From Alistipes sp. (lineage in GTDB: Bacteria > Bacteroidota > Bacteroidia > Bacteroidales > Rikenellaceae), in contig JAGBTZ010000024.1 of the NCBI GenBank assembly GCA_017631055.1, positions 1 to 33,996 on the forward strand: a stretch of 33,996 nt of DNA, given 5' to 3'. The position numbers and the translations under genes are program-made. This document shows, piece by piece, positions 16,582 to 24,476 of the stretch (its first letter is position 1; each line of letters opens with the position of its first letter). Under the pieces are notes generated by a model, which was not told where the DNA came from, searched no databases, and saw only the letters and a list, made by a program, of their open reading frames with translations.

Positions 16582-17760
16582 ATGAAACGATTGATTCTTA
16601 CAGCAATAGTAGTGTTGTCTACTCTGACCCTTTCGGCACAGAGCGGTGAGGGTTATAAGTTCACTGACGGCAAACTCATCAAGACCACTTCGGTCAAGAA
16701 CCAATATCGTAGCGGTACCTGCTGGTGCTTCTCGGCACTCTCGTTCCTCGAGAACGAGATTATGCGTGCCGGTGGCGAGGAGATGGATCTCTCGGAGATG
16801 TGGATTGTGCGCAACATCTACTTTGAGAAGGCTGTGAAGTATGTTCGTCTGCACGGTAGCCTTAACTTTGCGGTTGGTGGCGCTGCTCACGATGTGACTA
16901 ACGGTATCCGCAACTACGGCATCGTTCCGCAGGAGGTCTATCCGGGCCTGAACTACGGCACCGATAAGCCTCACTTCAACGAGATTGATGCAGTGCTGAA
17001 GGCTTATGTGGATGCAATCATCCGCAACCCGAACAAGAAACTCACCACTGCGTGGAAGGATGGCCTGAACGGTATCCTCGATGCATATTTTGGCAAGATG
17101 CCCGAGAAGTTTACCTACAATGGTAAGGAGTACACTCCGAAGAGCTTCGCCGAGTCGTTGCCTATCGACATTGATAACTATGTGAATATCACCTCGTATA
17201 CTCACCATCCCTTCTACTCGAAGTTCGTTATCGAGGTGCCCGATAACTGGGCGTGGGATATGGTCTACAATGTGCCTATGGAGGAGATGATGGCCGTTAT
17301 CGACAATGCACTCAAGCACGACTACTCGATTATGTGGGCAGCCGATGTGAGCGAGCGTGGTTTCAGCCGTACCAAGGCTATCGCTATCGTTCCCGAGGTT
17401 GACCTCGAGAGTATGAGTGGTACCGAGGCGGAGCGTTGGGGCTCTCTTTCGGAAAAGGAGAAGGAGGATGCTCTCTACAAGTTCGATAAGCCGGGCAAGG
17501 AGAAGGTTATCACCCAGCAGATGCGCCAGGAGGCTTACGACAACTACGAGACTACCGATGACCACGGTATGGTTATTATCGGTACTGCTACCGACCAGAA
17601 TGGCAACCCCTACTTCAAGGTTAAGAATTCGTGGGATGTACGCCCGCCTTATGGTGGCTATTACTACTTCTCGCGTCCCTTTGTGGAGTATAAGACCATG
17701 TCGCTTATGGTCAACAAGAATGCTATCCCGAAGGCTATTCGCTCGAAACTCGGCTTGTAA
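16582..17760 (+). CDS. Secreted C1 family (bleomycin-hydrolase-like) cysteine peptidase
   Basis: 392 residues with a signal peptide of about 20 residues (SAQ end). A papain-fold catalytic set is visible: Gln41 and Cys47 in NQYRSGTCWCFS, His328 in TDDHGMVIIG, and Asn349 in KVKNSWD. It is related to aminopeptidase C / bleomycin hydrolase, but shorter than the usual 450-residue cytosolic enzymes and exported. It probably trims peptides in the periplasm. It starts five bases after topA and is followed by a strong terminator, so it ends this operon. Confidence 0.9.
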   Translation: MKRLILTAIVVLSTLTLSAQSGEGYKFTDGKLIKTTSVKNQYRSGTCWCFSALSFLENEIMRAGGEEMDLSEMWIVRNIYFEKAVKYVRLHGSLNFAVGGAAHDVTNGIRNYGIVPQEVYPGLNYGTDKPHFNEIDAVLKAYVDAIIRNPNKKLTTAWKDGLNGILDAYFGKMPEKFTYNGKEYTPKSFAESLPIDIDNYVNITSYTHHPFYSKFVIEVPDNWAWDMVYNVPMEEMMAVIDNALKHDYSIMWAADVSERGFSRTKAIAIVPEVDLESMSGTEAERWGSLSEKEKEDALYKFDKPGKEKVITQQMRQEAYDNYETTDDHGMVIIGTATDQNGNPYFKVKNSWDVRPPYGGYYYFSRPFVEYKTMSLMVNKNAIPKAIRSKLGL

Positions 17761-17842
17761 TTAGCAGTATAATGATGCAAAAAGTAGCGCTTGGACAAAG
17801 AGATAAGTGTTTGTAAATTTGGAAATTACAGCGATATTTTAG

Positions 17843-17879
17843 AGATTAGTAGAAATCGGTTTCTACTAATCTTTTTTTT
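17843..17879 (+). terminator. Rho-independent terminator after the C1 peptidase gene
   Basis: 13-bp perfect stem (17843-17855 with 17860-17872), TCGG loop, then seven T. This is the strongest terminator in the window. Confidence 0.95.
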
Positions 17880-18175
17880 GCTCCTTGGCTTTCTGTTATA
17901 AATATCCTCATCTCGAGTATTTGTATCTTGCGAGGGTCGGTAGTGGTGGTTGTAATCAAGCAAATACGAGGAGATCTACCTTTTTGAAAAATTACTCTCT
18001 GCAGCGCACTATTCACAGCGGAAGATTCTCTCGGGGTTGTTTGGGAGGGCGTTCCTATCCCCAGCCTCATCACAAACATCCCCTCGGAATGACCATTTGT
18101 TTTGATAATAACCAATAGTCCAAAGGGTAAAATGCCGCCTTTGTTATACCTTTGCGGATGTAGTCGATGTTTTGG
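17880..18175. other. Gene-free block with unexplained secondary structure
   Basis: About 300 bases between the terminator and the end of the minus-strand transferase gene. One hairpin pairs 17917-17923 with 17961-17967, extended by 17911-17914 with 17971-17974. A second pairs 18033-18043 with 18073-18083, with an inner GAGG/CCTC step. A minus-strand frame at 17846-18115 is open, but it runs through the terminator stem and lacks protein-like composition. TACCTTTG at 18147-18154 on the plus strand resembles a -7 box. It could be a small RNA, a dispersed repeat or a gene remnant; none is established. Confidence 0.4.
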
Positions 18176-19240
18176 TTACAGTTTTTTGAGTAGGGGATAG
18201 CCCAACTTTTTGCGTAGTTTGAACTTGCGCACGAGGTTGAGAGGCTTGGGGCGCAAACATTTCGCACCACCATCTGCAATCAACTCATCCACAGCATCGA
18301 GTATGCGGGCTGCGCACTCTCCGTCACGATGCGCTTCGTGGTTGTCGCGCCATTGGCGCAGTGCCGACATCAACTCTTCGGGGCGGGTGAGGGCTTGCTC
18401 AAGTGCCGGCTCGACCCGAGAAATCTCGGTAACATCTATCAGATGAGCCCCGGGCATCGAGTTGCGGAAGGTGACCACAGGCTTATCCAAGAGCATAAAC
18501 TCCATAATTATAGACGAGGAGTCGCAGAGCATCGCATCCGCTCGCAGCATGGCGCTCATATCGAATGTGTTGCCGAGATATTCGGCATTCTCGTATCGTT
18601 CGGCAAGTGAACGGTAGTGAGAAAGAGTCTGCTCGTCATCGAGTTTGGGGTGGAACATAAAAATCCAGTTCCAACGACCCGATGCAACCATACGCTCTAC
18701 CTCCTCGGCAAGGATGGTGGTCGAGGTAAGCGAGCGCGTGAAGGTCGAGGAGTAGAGTATCGTAGGTCGCTCGGCTCTCTTCTCGGTTGCCGACTCCGCT
18801 GCCGCACGGATGTAACTATCGCTCTTGGCCCAGCCCGTTTCGCGCACACGGAAGGTGCCGAGTTTGCGGGCAATCTCCTCGAATGGAAGTGTACTGCTGG
18901 GGCCTTGTGTGCAGTAGAGGTCAAACCAATCTCGGATGGTGAAGTGGTCGTCGTGTCGGTCGGCACGTTTGTTTATCGGGTAGCCGTGGAACACCTCCAC
19001 CTTCACCCCCGGGAAGAAGTCGGGGATGTAGTTTCCCGGTGCAAAGACCGCTATGGGCGCAAAGTGCTCAACCTCATCGAAATCCTCGATGCGGTGGCGG
19101 TCGCCGAGCGGCTCTGTAGGGCAACCCCTCTCGACAAACCATGCAGACTCTCCGCCTCGGCGAGCAATCTCCTCCTCGATGGGGAAGAGAATGGCGTAGG
19201 CGTAGGAGTGAGCCACATAGAAAAGGTATCGTTTGCCCAT
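18176..19240 (-). CDS. CDP-glycerol glycerophosphotransferase family protein
   Basis: 354 residues, GT-B-like fold of the TagB/TagF type. Landmarks are EVFHGYPINKRADRH (the conserved HG site), PTILYSSTFTRSLTS, WIFMFHPKL, and the C-terminal LCDSSSIIMEFMLLDKPVVTF that binds the nucleotide-phosphate donor. Family members polymerise or transfer polyol-phosphates, but Bacteroidota homologues usually sit in surface-polysaccharide synthesis, and the actual substrate here is unknown. There are no membrane segments; a basic C-terminus (KPLNLVRKFKLRKKLG) could bind the membrane. It follows nfo by 20 bases on the minus strand. Confidence 0.85.
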   Translation of the reverse strand: MGKRYLFYVAHSYAYAILFPIEEEIARRGGESAWFVERGCPTEPLGDRHRIEDFDEVEHFAPIAVFAPGNYIPDFFPGVKVEVFHGYPINKRADRHDDHFTIRDWFDLYCTQGPSSTLPFEEIARKLGTFRVRETGWAKSDSYIRAAAESATEKRAERPTILYSSTFTRSLTSTTILAEEVERMVASGRWNWIFMFHPKLDDEQTLSHYRSLAERYENAEYLGNTFDMSAMLRADAMLCDSSSIIMEFMLLDKPVVTFRNSMPGAHLIDVTEISRVEPALEQALTRPEELMSALRQWRDNHEAHRDGECAARILDAVDELIADGGAKCLRPKPLNLVRKFKLRKKLGYPLLKKL

Positions 19241-19260
19241 AGCGTTTGTTGTTAGGTTAA

Positions 19261-20106
19261 TTACTCCCCGGCAAAGCCTTTCAGGCGGGCAATCTCCTCG
19301 CTCCAGCGGCTCTCGTCGGGTGTCTCGAGGATTAGCGGGACATTATCGAAGCGGGGATCCTCGCAGATAAATCGGAATGGGTCGATGCCGAGCATACCCT
19401 CGCCGAGGGGAGAGTGGCGGTCGACATGGCTGCCGAGAATCTTCATTGCATCGTTCAGGTGCATACCTCGCAGATAGTTGAATCCTACGATGCGGTCAAA
19501 GTCGGCAAAGGTCTGCTCGAAAGTCTCGCGAGTGCGCAGATCGTAGCCGGCAGCGAATGCGTGGCAGGTGTCGATGCAGACTCCAACGCGCGACTTATCC
19601 TCCACACGCTCGATGATGTGGGCCAAGTGCTCGAATGCAAACCCGAGATTTGAGCCCTGACCGGCGGTATTCTCGATTACGGCCGTAACACCGTGTGTAC
19701 GGTCGAGAGCCATATTTATCGACTCGGCAATGCGGTCAAGCGACTGCAGAGCGGTAATTTTGTTCAGGTGGCTGCCGGGGTGGAAGTTCAGGCGGTCGAG
19801 CCCCAACTTTTCGCAACGCTCCATCTCCTCGAAGAAGGCTGCACGCGACTTCTCGAGACCCTCACGCTCGGGGTGTCCGAGGTTGATGAGATAGCTGTCG
19901 TGGGGGAGTATTTGCGAAGCGGTGTAGCCATACTTGGCGCACGCCTCCTTGAAACAAGCCGCCTGCTCGTCGGTCACGGGCGGTGCGCTCCACTGGCGCT
20001 GATTTTTGGTAAAGAGGGCAAAGGCGGTAGCCCCTATTGCGTGTGCATTGAGCGGTGCATTCTCGACTCCGCCCGATGCGCTGACGTGTGCTCCTATATA
20101 TTTCAT
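19261..20106 (-). CDS. nfo: Deoxyribonuclease IV (AP endonuclease, EndoIV)
   Basis: 281 residues, TIM-barrel family with three zinc ions, cleaving 5' of abasic sites. The start is the ATG giving [18 protein letters not shown]; an in-frame TTG nine bases upstream is less likely. Metal-ligand motifs are visible in order: [58 protein letters not shown] and LILETP. It acts after Ung in base-excision repair. It is divergent from the DUF3078 gene, with overlapping regulatory DNA. Confidence 0.97.
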   Translation of the reverse strand: MKYIGAHVSASGGVENAPLNAHAIGATAFALFTKNQRQWSAPPVTDEQAACFKEACAKYGYTASQILPHDSYLINLGHPEREGLEKSRAAFFEEMERCEKLGLDRLNFHPGSHLNKITALQSLDRIAESINMALDRTHGVTAVIENTAGQGSNLGFAFEHLAHIIERVEDKSRVGVCIDTCHAFAAGYDLRTRETFEQTFADFDRIVGFNYLRGMHLNDAMKILGSHVDRHSPLGEGMLGIDPFRFICEDPRFDNVPLILETPDESRWSEEIARLKGFAGE

Positions 20107-20141
20107 ATTCGTCAAATTTGCATATAATCACTTCTCATTTA

Positions 20142-20149
20142 CAAATATA
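20142..20149 (-). promoter_or_regulatory. -7 box for nfo
   Basis: TATATTTG on the minus strand, about 35 bases before the nfo ATG. No clear -33 box. Confidence 0.5.
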
Positions 20150-20162
20150 CGCAAATTTTGTG

Positions 20163-20170
20163 TATATTTG
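20163..20170 (+). promoter_or_regulatory. -7 box for the DUF3078 gene
   Basis: TATATTTG on the plus strand, 29 bases before the start. TTTA lies 21 bases upstream as a weak -33 box. It is 13 bases from the opposing nfo -7 box. Confidence 0.6.
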
Positions 20171-20199
20171 AGCCATAAAACAATCAAAAACATAGTGAT

Positions 20200-21303
20200 A
20201 TGAGAAAATTTTACTCGATTTTAGCATTTTTCCTGTTGGCGATGACGGCTTCGGCTGTGGCTCAGGTCTCTATTGAAGCAGCCGCTCCGGTCAAGACGGC
20301 CGAGGAGGGTATCACCTTCGAAGATAAGGTAAAGCAGAACGCTGTACAAAACGAATTTTCGAATGAGGCAAAACTCCGTGCAGAGCGTGCCGCAATTCGT
20401 AAAGAGCGCAATAAGATTGAGTTCAATGCCTCGCTCAACGGCTCGCTCTCGAACTTCAATAGCAAGTGGCAGCAGGTTAATGGCAATGCCAACGCAATTA
20501 CAGGTGTGGCAAATATGCTCTTTACCCACTCGTTCACAAAGGGTAAGTTTACAATCAACAACAAGGTTACCGCCAAACTTGGTTATACCAGCAAAGAGAG
20601 CGAGTGGACCAAGAGCCAGGATGAGTGGTTTATCTCGACCGCTCCGGCCTACAAAATCTCGAACGAGTGGAACTTCGGAGCTATCGCTTCGTTCCGTTCG
20701 CAGTTCGCAAATGGCTTCAACGACAAGGATAAGCACTCGAGTTCGGCTCTCTCGCCCGGTTATCTGAACCTCTCGCTCGGTTTTACCTATAACTGTCCGG
20801 TGAAGGGCTTCCCCATCAAGATTAACCTCTCGCCTATCTCAATGAGTGCGACATACGTTACCAATGAGTTGATTCACGATACATTCTATGCTGCAAAGTT
20901 CGGCACTAAGGCTGTGGCAGACCTGACTCCTGCCGAGAAGAATACCGCCTACTGCTATGGCTTGACTCTCGAGAATGGCAATGCACGTTATGAGGGTGGT
21001 TCTTCGTTGCAGGTCAACTTCGACCGTACATTCGGCAAGAAGGGCGTCTTCCGCTACCGTACAGTGCTCTACTCGTTCTATGGTTGGATTAACGAGCTTA
21101 CTCAGCAGGCGAGCACCAATCGTGAACTCTTCGAGCACCTGGCTCCGACCGTGCGTTGGGAGCATACCGTGGATATCAAGGCTACCAAGTACTTCTCGAC
21201 ACAGTTCTACTTCCAGATGTTCTATAACAAGGCTCAAATCAAGTCGGTGCAGACTCAGATTTTGCTCGGCGTGGGCTTGTCGTACAACTTCAAGAATAAG
21301 TAG
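20200..21303 (+). CDS. DUF3078 outer-membrane beta-barrel protein
   Basis: 367 residues with a signal peptide of about 21 residues (SAVAQ). After a charged segment rich in Glu, Lys and Arg (about 45-75) comes a series of alternating strands with aromatic girdles: IEFNASLNGSLSNFNSKWQQ, FTHSFTKGKFTINNKVTAKLGY, PGYLNLSLGFTYN, and a final LLGVGLSYNFKNK strand as in outer-membrane barrels. This matches DUF3078, function unknown. The S41 protease gene follows six bases later and is likely co-transcribed. Confidence 0.85.
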   Translation: MRKFYSILAFFLLAMTASAVAQVSIEAAAPVKTAEEGITFEDKVKQNAVQNEFSNEAKLRAERAAIRKERNKIEFNASLNGSLSNFNSKWQQVNGNANAITGVANMLFTHSFTKGKFTINNKVTAKLGYTSKESEWTKSQDEWFISTAPAYKISNEWNFGAIASFRSQFANGFNDKDKHSSSALSPGYLNLSLGFTYNCPVKGFPIKINLSPISMSATYVTNELIHDTFYAAKFGTKAVADLTPAEKNTAYCYGLTLENGNARYEGGSSLQVNFDRTFGKKGVFRYRTVLYSFYGWINELTQQASTNRELFEHLAPTVRWEHTVDIKATKYFSTQFYFQMFYNKAQIKSVQTQILLGVGLSYNFKNK

Positions 21304-21309
21304 TAGAGA

Positions 21310-22968
21310 ATGCGTAAATTCCGATTCGGACACGTTGTGGGTTATCTGCTGCCGCTTGTTGCGGTGGCAGTTGCCTTTGTTGTCGGTATGCGTATAGGCA
21401 CTATCCGCAATCGCCGTATAACACAAATGCAACTGCATGAATTGGTCAATGGACTGAACGTGCCGAAGAATAAGTTGACCTACACCCTCTCGTTTATCGA
21501 GAAGAGTTATGTTGACTCGCTGCCCCTCGATTCGATTATAGAGCACGTTATGCCCCATGTGATCGAGAACCTCGATCCCCACTCGGCATATATCCCCGCC
21601 TCGGAGATGCAGGAGGTGAACGAGCCTCTGGAGGGAGAGTTTGACGGTATAGGCGTGGTCTTCAATATGGCAACCGATACGGTTATCGTGCTGAATGTCA
21701 TCCCGAAGGGCCCCAGCGATAAGGCCGGAGTGAGGGCCGGCGACCGTATTATACGCATCAACGATTCGATAGTTGCAGGTAAGAAGGTGCCACAGAACGA
21801 CATCGTTAAGCAGCTGCGTGGTAAGCGCGGTACGGTGGTAAGGCTCGGTCTCGAGCGACAGGGGATTGGCGATCTGGTCGAAGTCTCGGTTACGCGCGAT
21901 GCCATTCCGCTTCATAGTATCGAGGCTTCGTTTATGATGAGCCCACGCATTGGTTATATCAAGCTCTCGCAGTTTGCCCGCACCTCGTTTGTTGAGCTCA
22001 AGAATGCTCTTAAGGAGTTACGCGCAGAGGGTATGGAGCAACTCGTCTTCGATTTGCGCGGAAATACGGGTGGCTACCTCGACCAGGCTATAGCCATCGC
22101 CAACGAATTTCTGCCGGCAGGGTCGCTGATCGTCTACACCGAGGATCGTCAACGCCATCGCCTCAAGGAGTTTAGTGACGGTACGGGCGGCTCGACCGAT
22201 TTGGATGTGGTGGTGCTGATTGACGAGGCAAGCGCCTCTTCGAGCGAGATTTTGGCGGGAGCTCTGCAAGATAACGATCGAGGAACAATTGTGGGGCGTC
22301 GCTCTTTTGGTAAGGGTCTGGTGCAGCAACAATTGCCCTTTGCGGATGGCTCGGCACTGCGAATTACCGTGGCCCGATACTTTACCCCCACAGGCCGCTC
22401 AATCCAAAAGCCATACACCAATGGCAAGGGCGAGGAGTATGCAAGCGATATCTACAACCGCTACCTCAATAACGAGTTCTTCTCGGCCGACAGCATCCAC
22501 TTTGCCGACTCGCTGAAGTTTGTGACACCCAAGGGTAAGGTTGTCTATGGCGGTGGAGGTATTATGCCTGACGAGTTTGTGCCACTCGATACTATGGATG
22601 TGACAAAGTACTATGTCGAGGTCTCGGGTCGCAACATCCTCTATCGCTACACCATCGAGTATGCCGACCGTCATCGTGCAGAGTTGGATAAGATTCAGAC
22701 TCTTGATGAGTTGAGGGCTTATCTCGATGCCGATAAGAGTCTGCTTGCGGATTTTGTGCGCTATGCCGAGCGTCATGGCGTGAAGCCTGTGCAGCGCGAG
22801 ATTGCCACCTCCCGCAAAATTATGGAGGCTCAATTGCGTGCCTATATTAGCCGCAATACAACCCTCGAGAGTAACGGATTTTACGATAATATCCATAAAA
22901 TTGATAAAACGGTACAGCGTGCAACCGAGGTGTTGGATGAGATGTGTCGCAAACGAATTTCGCAATAA
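21310..22968 (+). CDS. S41 family C-terminal processing protease
   Basis: 552 residues. An N-terminal membrane anchor (about residues 8-26) is followed by the S41 N-terminal helical region. A PDZ domain (GEFDGIGVVFNM to KAGVRAGDRIIRIND) and the catalytic core with FDLRGNTGGYLDQAI follow. The nucleophile region is DEASASSSEILAGAL and the lysine is in RRSFGKGLVQQQ. A C-terminal helical extension of more than 100 residues is typical of Bacteroidota carboxy-terminal processing proteases that trim periplasmic and outer-membrane proteins. It lies between the DUF3078 barrel and a tiny membrane protein whose start overlaps its stop by one base. Confidence 0.94.
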   Translation: MRKFRFGHVVGYLLPLVAVAVAFVVGMRIGTIRNRRITQMQLHELVNGLNVPKNKLTYTLSFIEKSYVDSLPLDSIIEHVMPHVIENLDPHSAYIPASEMQEVNEPLEGEFDGIGVVFNMATDTVIVLNVIPKGPSDKAGVRAGDRIIRINDSIVAGKKVPQNDIVKQLRGKRGTVVRLGLERQGIGDLVEVSVTRDAIPLHSIEASFMMSPRIGYIKLSQFARTSFVELKNALKELRAEGMEQLVFDLRGNTGGYLDQAIAIANEFLPAGSLIVYTEDRQRHRLKEFSDGTGGSTDLDVVVLIDEASASSSEILAGALQDNDRGTIVGRRSFGKGLVQQQLPFADGSALRITVARYFTPTGRSIQKPYTNGKGEEYASDIYNRYLNNEFFSADSIHFADSLKFVTPKGKVVYGGGGIMPDEFVPLDTMDVTKYYVEVSGRNILYRYTIEYADRHRAELDKIQTLDELRAYLDADKSLLADFVRYAERHGVKPVQREIATSRKIMEAQLRAYISRNTTLESNGFYDNIHKIDKTVQRATEVLDEMCRKRISQ

Positions 22969-23162
22969 TGGTTAAACGAATTATAGGTATCCTCGGCACA
23001 CTCATAGTGTTGGCGATTGTTGTTTTTACGATTTTGGAGCGTGGTTACTACTCCTCGGCTATTGAGTGGAGTGCAGCCCACAAGAGTTCAACAACCGAAG
23101 TTGTTGAGGTGGACTCTTTGGAGGTCGAGGGTGTGGATACACTCAATCTCGTTGTCGAATAA
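22968..23162 (+). CDS. Small single-pass membrane protein
   Basis: 64 residues. The start overlaps the S41 stop as TAATG, implying coupled translation. One transmembrane helix (about residues 4-23, KRIIGILGTLIVLAIVVFTI) is followed by a short, acidic, Val-rich tail (EVVEVDSLEVEGVD). No recognised family. It may be an accessory to the S41 protease or simply a small envelope protein; only the context supports a link. Confidence 0.7.
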   Translation: MVKRIIGILGTLIVLAIVVFTILERGYYSSAIEWSAAHKSSTTEVVEVDSLEVEGVDTLNLVVE

Positions 23163-23183
23163 TAGAGGTGACCGAACATGGTT

Positions 23184-23210
23184 GGCGACTGATTAGAGTC
23201 AGCCTTTTTT
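23184..23210 (+). terminator. Terminator after the S41 operon
   Basis: GGC-GACT pairs with AGTC-A-GCC (one bulged A), followed by six T (23205-23210). Confidence 0.75.
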
Positions 23211-23253
23211 GAGAAAAATGGCGCAGGAAGAGAGCCCTTGTCGCCATTTTTTA

Positions 23254-23261
23254 TACCTTTG
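23254..23261 (+). promoter_or_regulatory. -7 box for hemolysin III family gene
   Basis: TACCTTTG, 29 bases before the ATG at 23291. No -33 box recognised. Confidence 0.5.
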
Positions 23262-23290
23262 TCGGTGATTTGCGGGCAAAATTTTCGATT

Positions 23291-23947
23291 ATGAAACAGA
23301 AAAAAGAGAAGAAAGCCTATGTTATGAGTTTTGGCGAGGAGGTCGGAAACTCTGTGTCTCACGGTGTTATGTCAGTCCTGACGATTTGCGCCTTGCCGTA
23401 TGCTGCGGTGCAGGGATTTTTGGCAGAAGGGGTAAAAGGTGCAGTCTGTGCAAGCATCTTCGTAATCTCACTGCTGTGTATGTTCCTCGGCTCGACACTC
23501 TATCACGCCATGGCGCACGAGACCCGACACAAAGAGATTTTCCATATACTCGACCACATATTTATATATGTCGCCATTGCCGGCACCTATACCCCCATAG
23601 CCGTTTCGGTTATCGCTGGTTGGCAGGGATGGCTTATTGTGGCGTTGCAGTGGGCGATGGTGCTCTTTGGTATCTTCTACAAGTCGCTCTCGCGCCGCTC
23701 GATACCGGCAGTAAGCCTGACAATCTACCTGATTATGGGCTGGACTGTGGTCTTCTTCTTCCCGCTCTTCTGGAATCACGCCTCTGCGGGACTTTTGACT
23801 TTCATCGCTCTGGGGGGCGTGCTCTACACCATCGGTGCATGGTTTTATGCTCGCAAGGGTTTCCGCTATCACCACTTGGTGTGGCACCTGCTTATCAACC
23901 TGGCCGCCGCAGCACACTATGTGGGAATAGTATTTTTCCTTTATTAG
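23291..23947 (+). CDS. Hemolysin III / TrhA family (PAQR superfamily) membrane protein
   Basis: 218 residues with seven predicted membrane helices. Signature metal-site residues are present: SVSHGVMSV near the N-terminus, FLGSTLYHAMAH, LDHIFIYVAIAGTYTP, and C-terminal YHHLVWHLLINLAAAAHYVG. The start at ATG is preferred to a TTG frame seven codons upstream. Family members are integral membrane proteins; several bacterial ones influence membrane lipid balance, and the name hemolysin comes from a Bacillus relative. No toxin role should be assumed. It is monocistronic, and the repeat island begins at the base after its stop. Confidence 0.92.
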   Translation: MKQKKEKKAYVMSFGEEVGNSVSHGVMSVLTICALPYAAVQGFLAEGVKGAVCASIFVISLLCMFLGSTLYHAMAHETRHKEIFHILDHIFIYVAIAGTYTPIAVSVIAGWQGWLIVALQWAMVLFGIFYKSLSRRSIPAVSLTIYLIMGWTVVFFFPLFWNHASAGLLTFIALGGVLYTIGAWFYARKGFRYHHLVWHLLINLAAAAHYVGIVFFLY

Positions 23948-23994
23948 GCCGTTAGACATTAGCCATTAGCTATTAGCCGTTGGCCATTGGCTAT
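23948..23994. repeat. TTAGCC-type short repeat array, left
   Basis: Degenerate copies of TTAGCCA/TTAGCCG, with TTGGCC and TTAGCT variants, begin right after the hemolysin III stop. A second array at 24114-24144 lies on the other side of the fold-back element. Confidence 0.7.
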
Positions 23995-23997
23995 TTA

Positions 23998-24102
23998 CAG
24001 ACCCCCTCCGCTTCGCTCGTCCCCCTAACTTAGGGGGACAATTGTCGTAATTTTATTTCCTCCCCTAAGTTAGGGGAGGTGGCTGAAAGCCGGAGGGGTC
24101 TG
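23998..24102. repeat. Fold-back (MITE-like) inverted-repeat element
   Basis: Terminal inverted repeats at 23998-24010 and 24091-24102 differ by one base. The two arms of about 42 bases are imperfect reverse complements around a 19-nt AT-rich centre. Each arm contains its own 21-bp palindrome with a single central base (24019-24039 and 24059-24079). There is no coding capacity. It could double as a bidirectional terminator between the hemolysin III and methyltransferase genes. The centre shares AATTGTCGTAA with the first bases of the window, hinting at a related unit cut by the left edge. Confidence 0.8.
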
Positions 24103-24113
24103 TCGTTTTTTGG

Positions 24114-24144
24114 GCTATTAGCCGTTAGCCATTAGCCGTTGGCT
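24114..24144. repeat. TTAGCC-type short repeat array, right
   Basis: TTAGCCG, TTAGCCA and TTGGC units continue the array found left of the fold-back element, and run directly into copy B of the hairpin element. Confidence 0.65.
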
Positions 24145-24440
24145 GGGTTAGATGGGGAGCGCAGTCTGCGACTGCTTATGGGGAGAGTGGGGACACTGTG
24201 GATTGTGAGTTAGACGACAACTTTTTTGTTTTCGAGGGTTTGTGGTATCCGCAAGGATACTGCAAAATAGCAATGGTAGCAGTGGAAGTTTACTTACATA
24301 CTGCTACCATTGCTATTTTGGAACATTGTCGCAGACAACCAAACCCTCGCAATAAAAAACTCTCACATCATCAAGTTCCTCGAAACGTAGTTTCGATTAA
24401 AAGGTTTTGGGCACCTTTTTTCTAAAAGGTGCAGAGAAAA
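24145..24440 (+). repeat. Hairpin-rich element, copy B (candidate structured RNA)
   Basis: Same orientation and order of hairpins as copy A (70-384): 3-nt-loop hairpin, GCAA-tetraloop hairpin, long stem (24263-24320), GCA-loop hairpin, 6-bp hairpin with GTA loop (24381-24395) and 9-bp hairpin (24411-24432). Roughly the first 110 bases are almost identical to copy A up to the long stem, which is wholly different in sequence. An outer stem (CGAGGGTTTG before and CCAAACCCTCG after) encloses the long stem and is better paired here than in copy A. Like copy A, it ends just short of the 3' end of a minus-strand gene. No promoter or protein is evident. Confidence 0.75.
24263..24320 (+). other. Variable long stem-loop of copy B
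   Basis: Arms 24263-24283 and 24300-24320 form 21 perfect pairs with a 16-nt loop. The loop holds an AAGT/ACTT mini-hairpin where copy A has AAGC/GCTT, a compensatory change. Confidence 0.85.
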
Positions 24441-24476
24441 AATGCGAAAAATCTGGTAATGATGCCAAAAATCTCG

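Noticed and set aside
17846-18115. 89-codon minus-strand protein
   Set aside because: It runs through the terminator hairpin and has no domain, signal or ribosome-binding context; kept only as part of an unexplained block.
18147-18154. Promoter for a plus-strand gene
   Set aside because: TACCTTTG matches the -7 pattern, but only antisense DNA of the transferase gene follows and no -33 box is seen.
24145-24440. Retron or group II intron RNA
   Set aside because: No reverse transcriptase anywhere nearby and no intron domain V; structural resemblance to an msd-like long stem is superficial.
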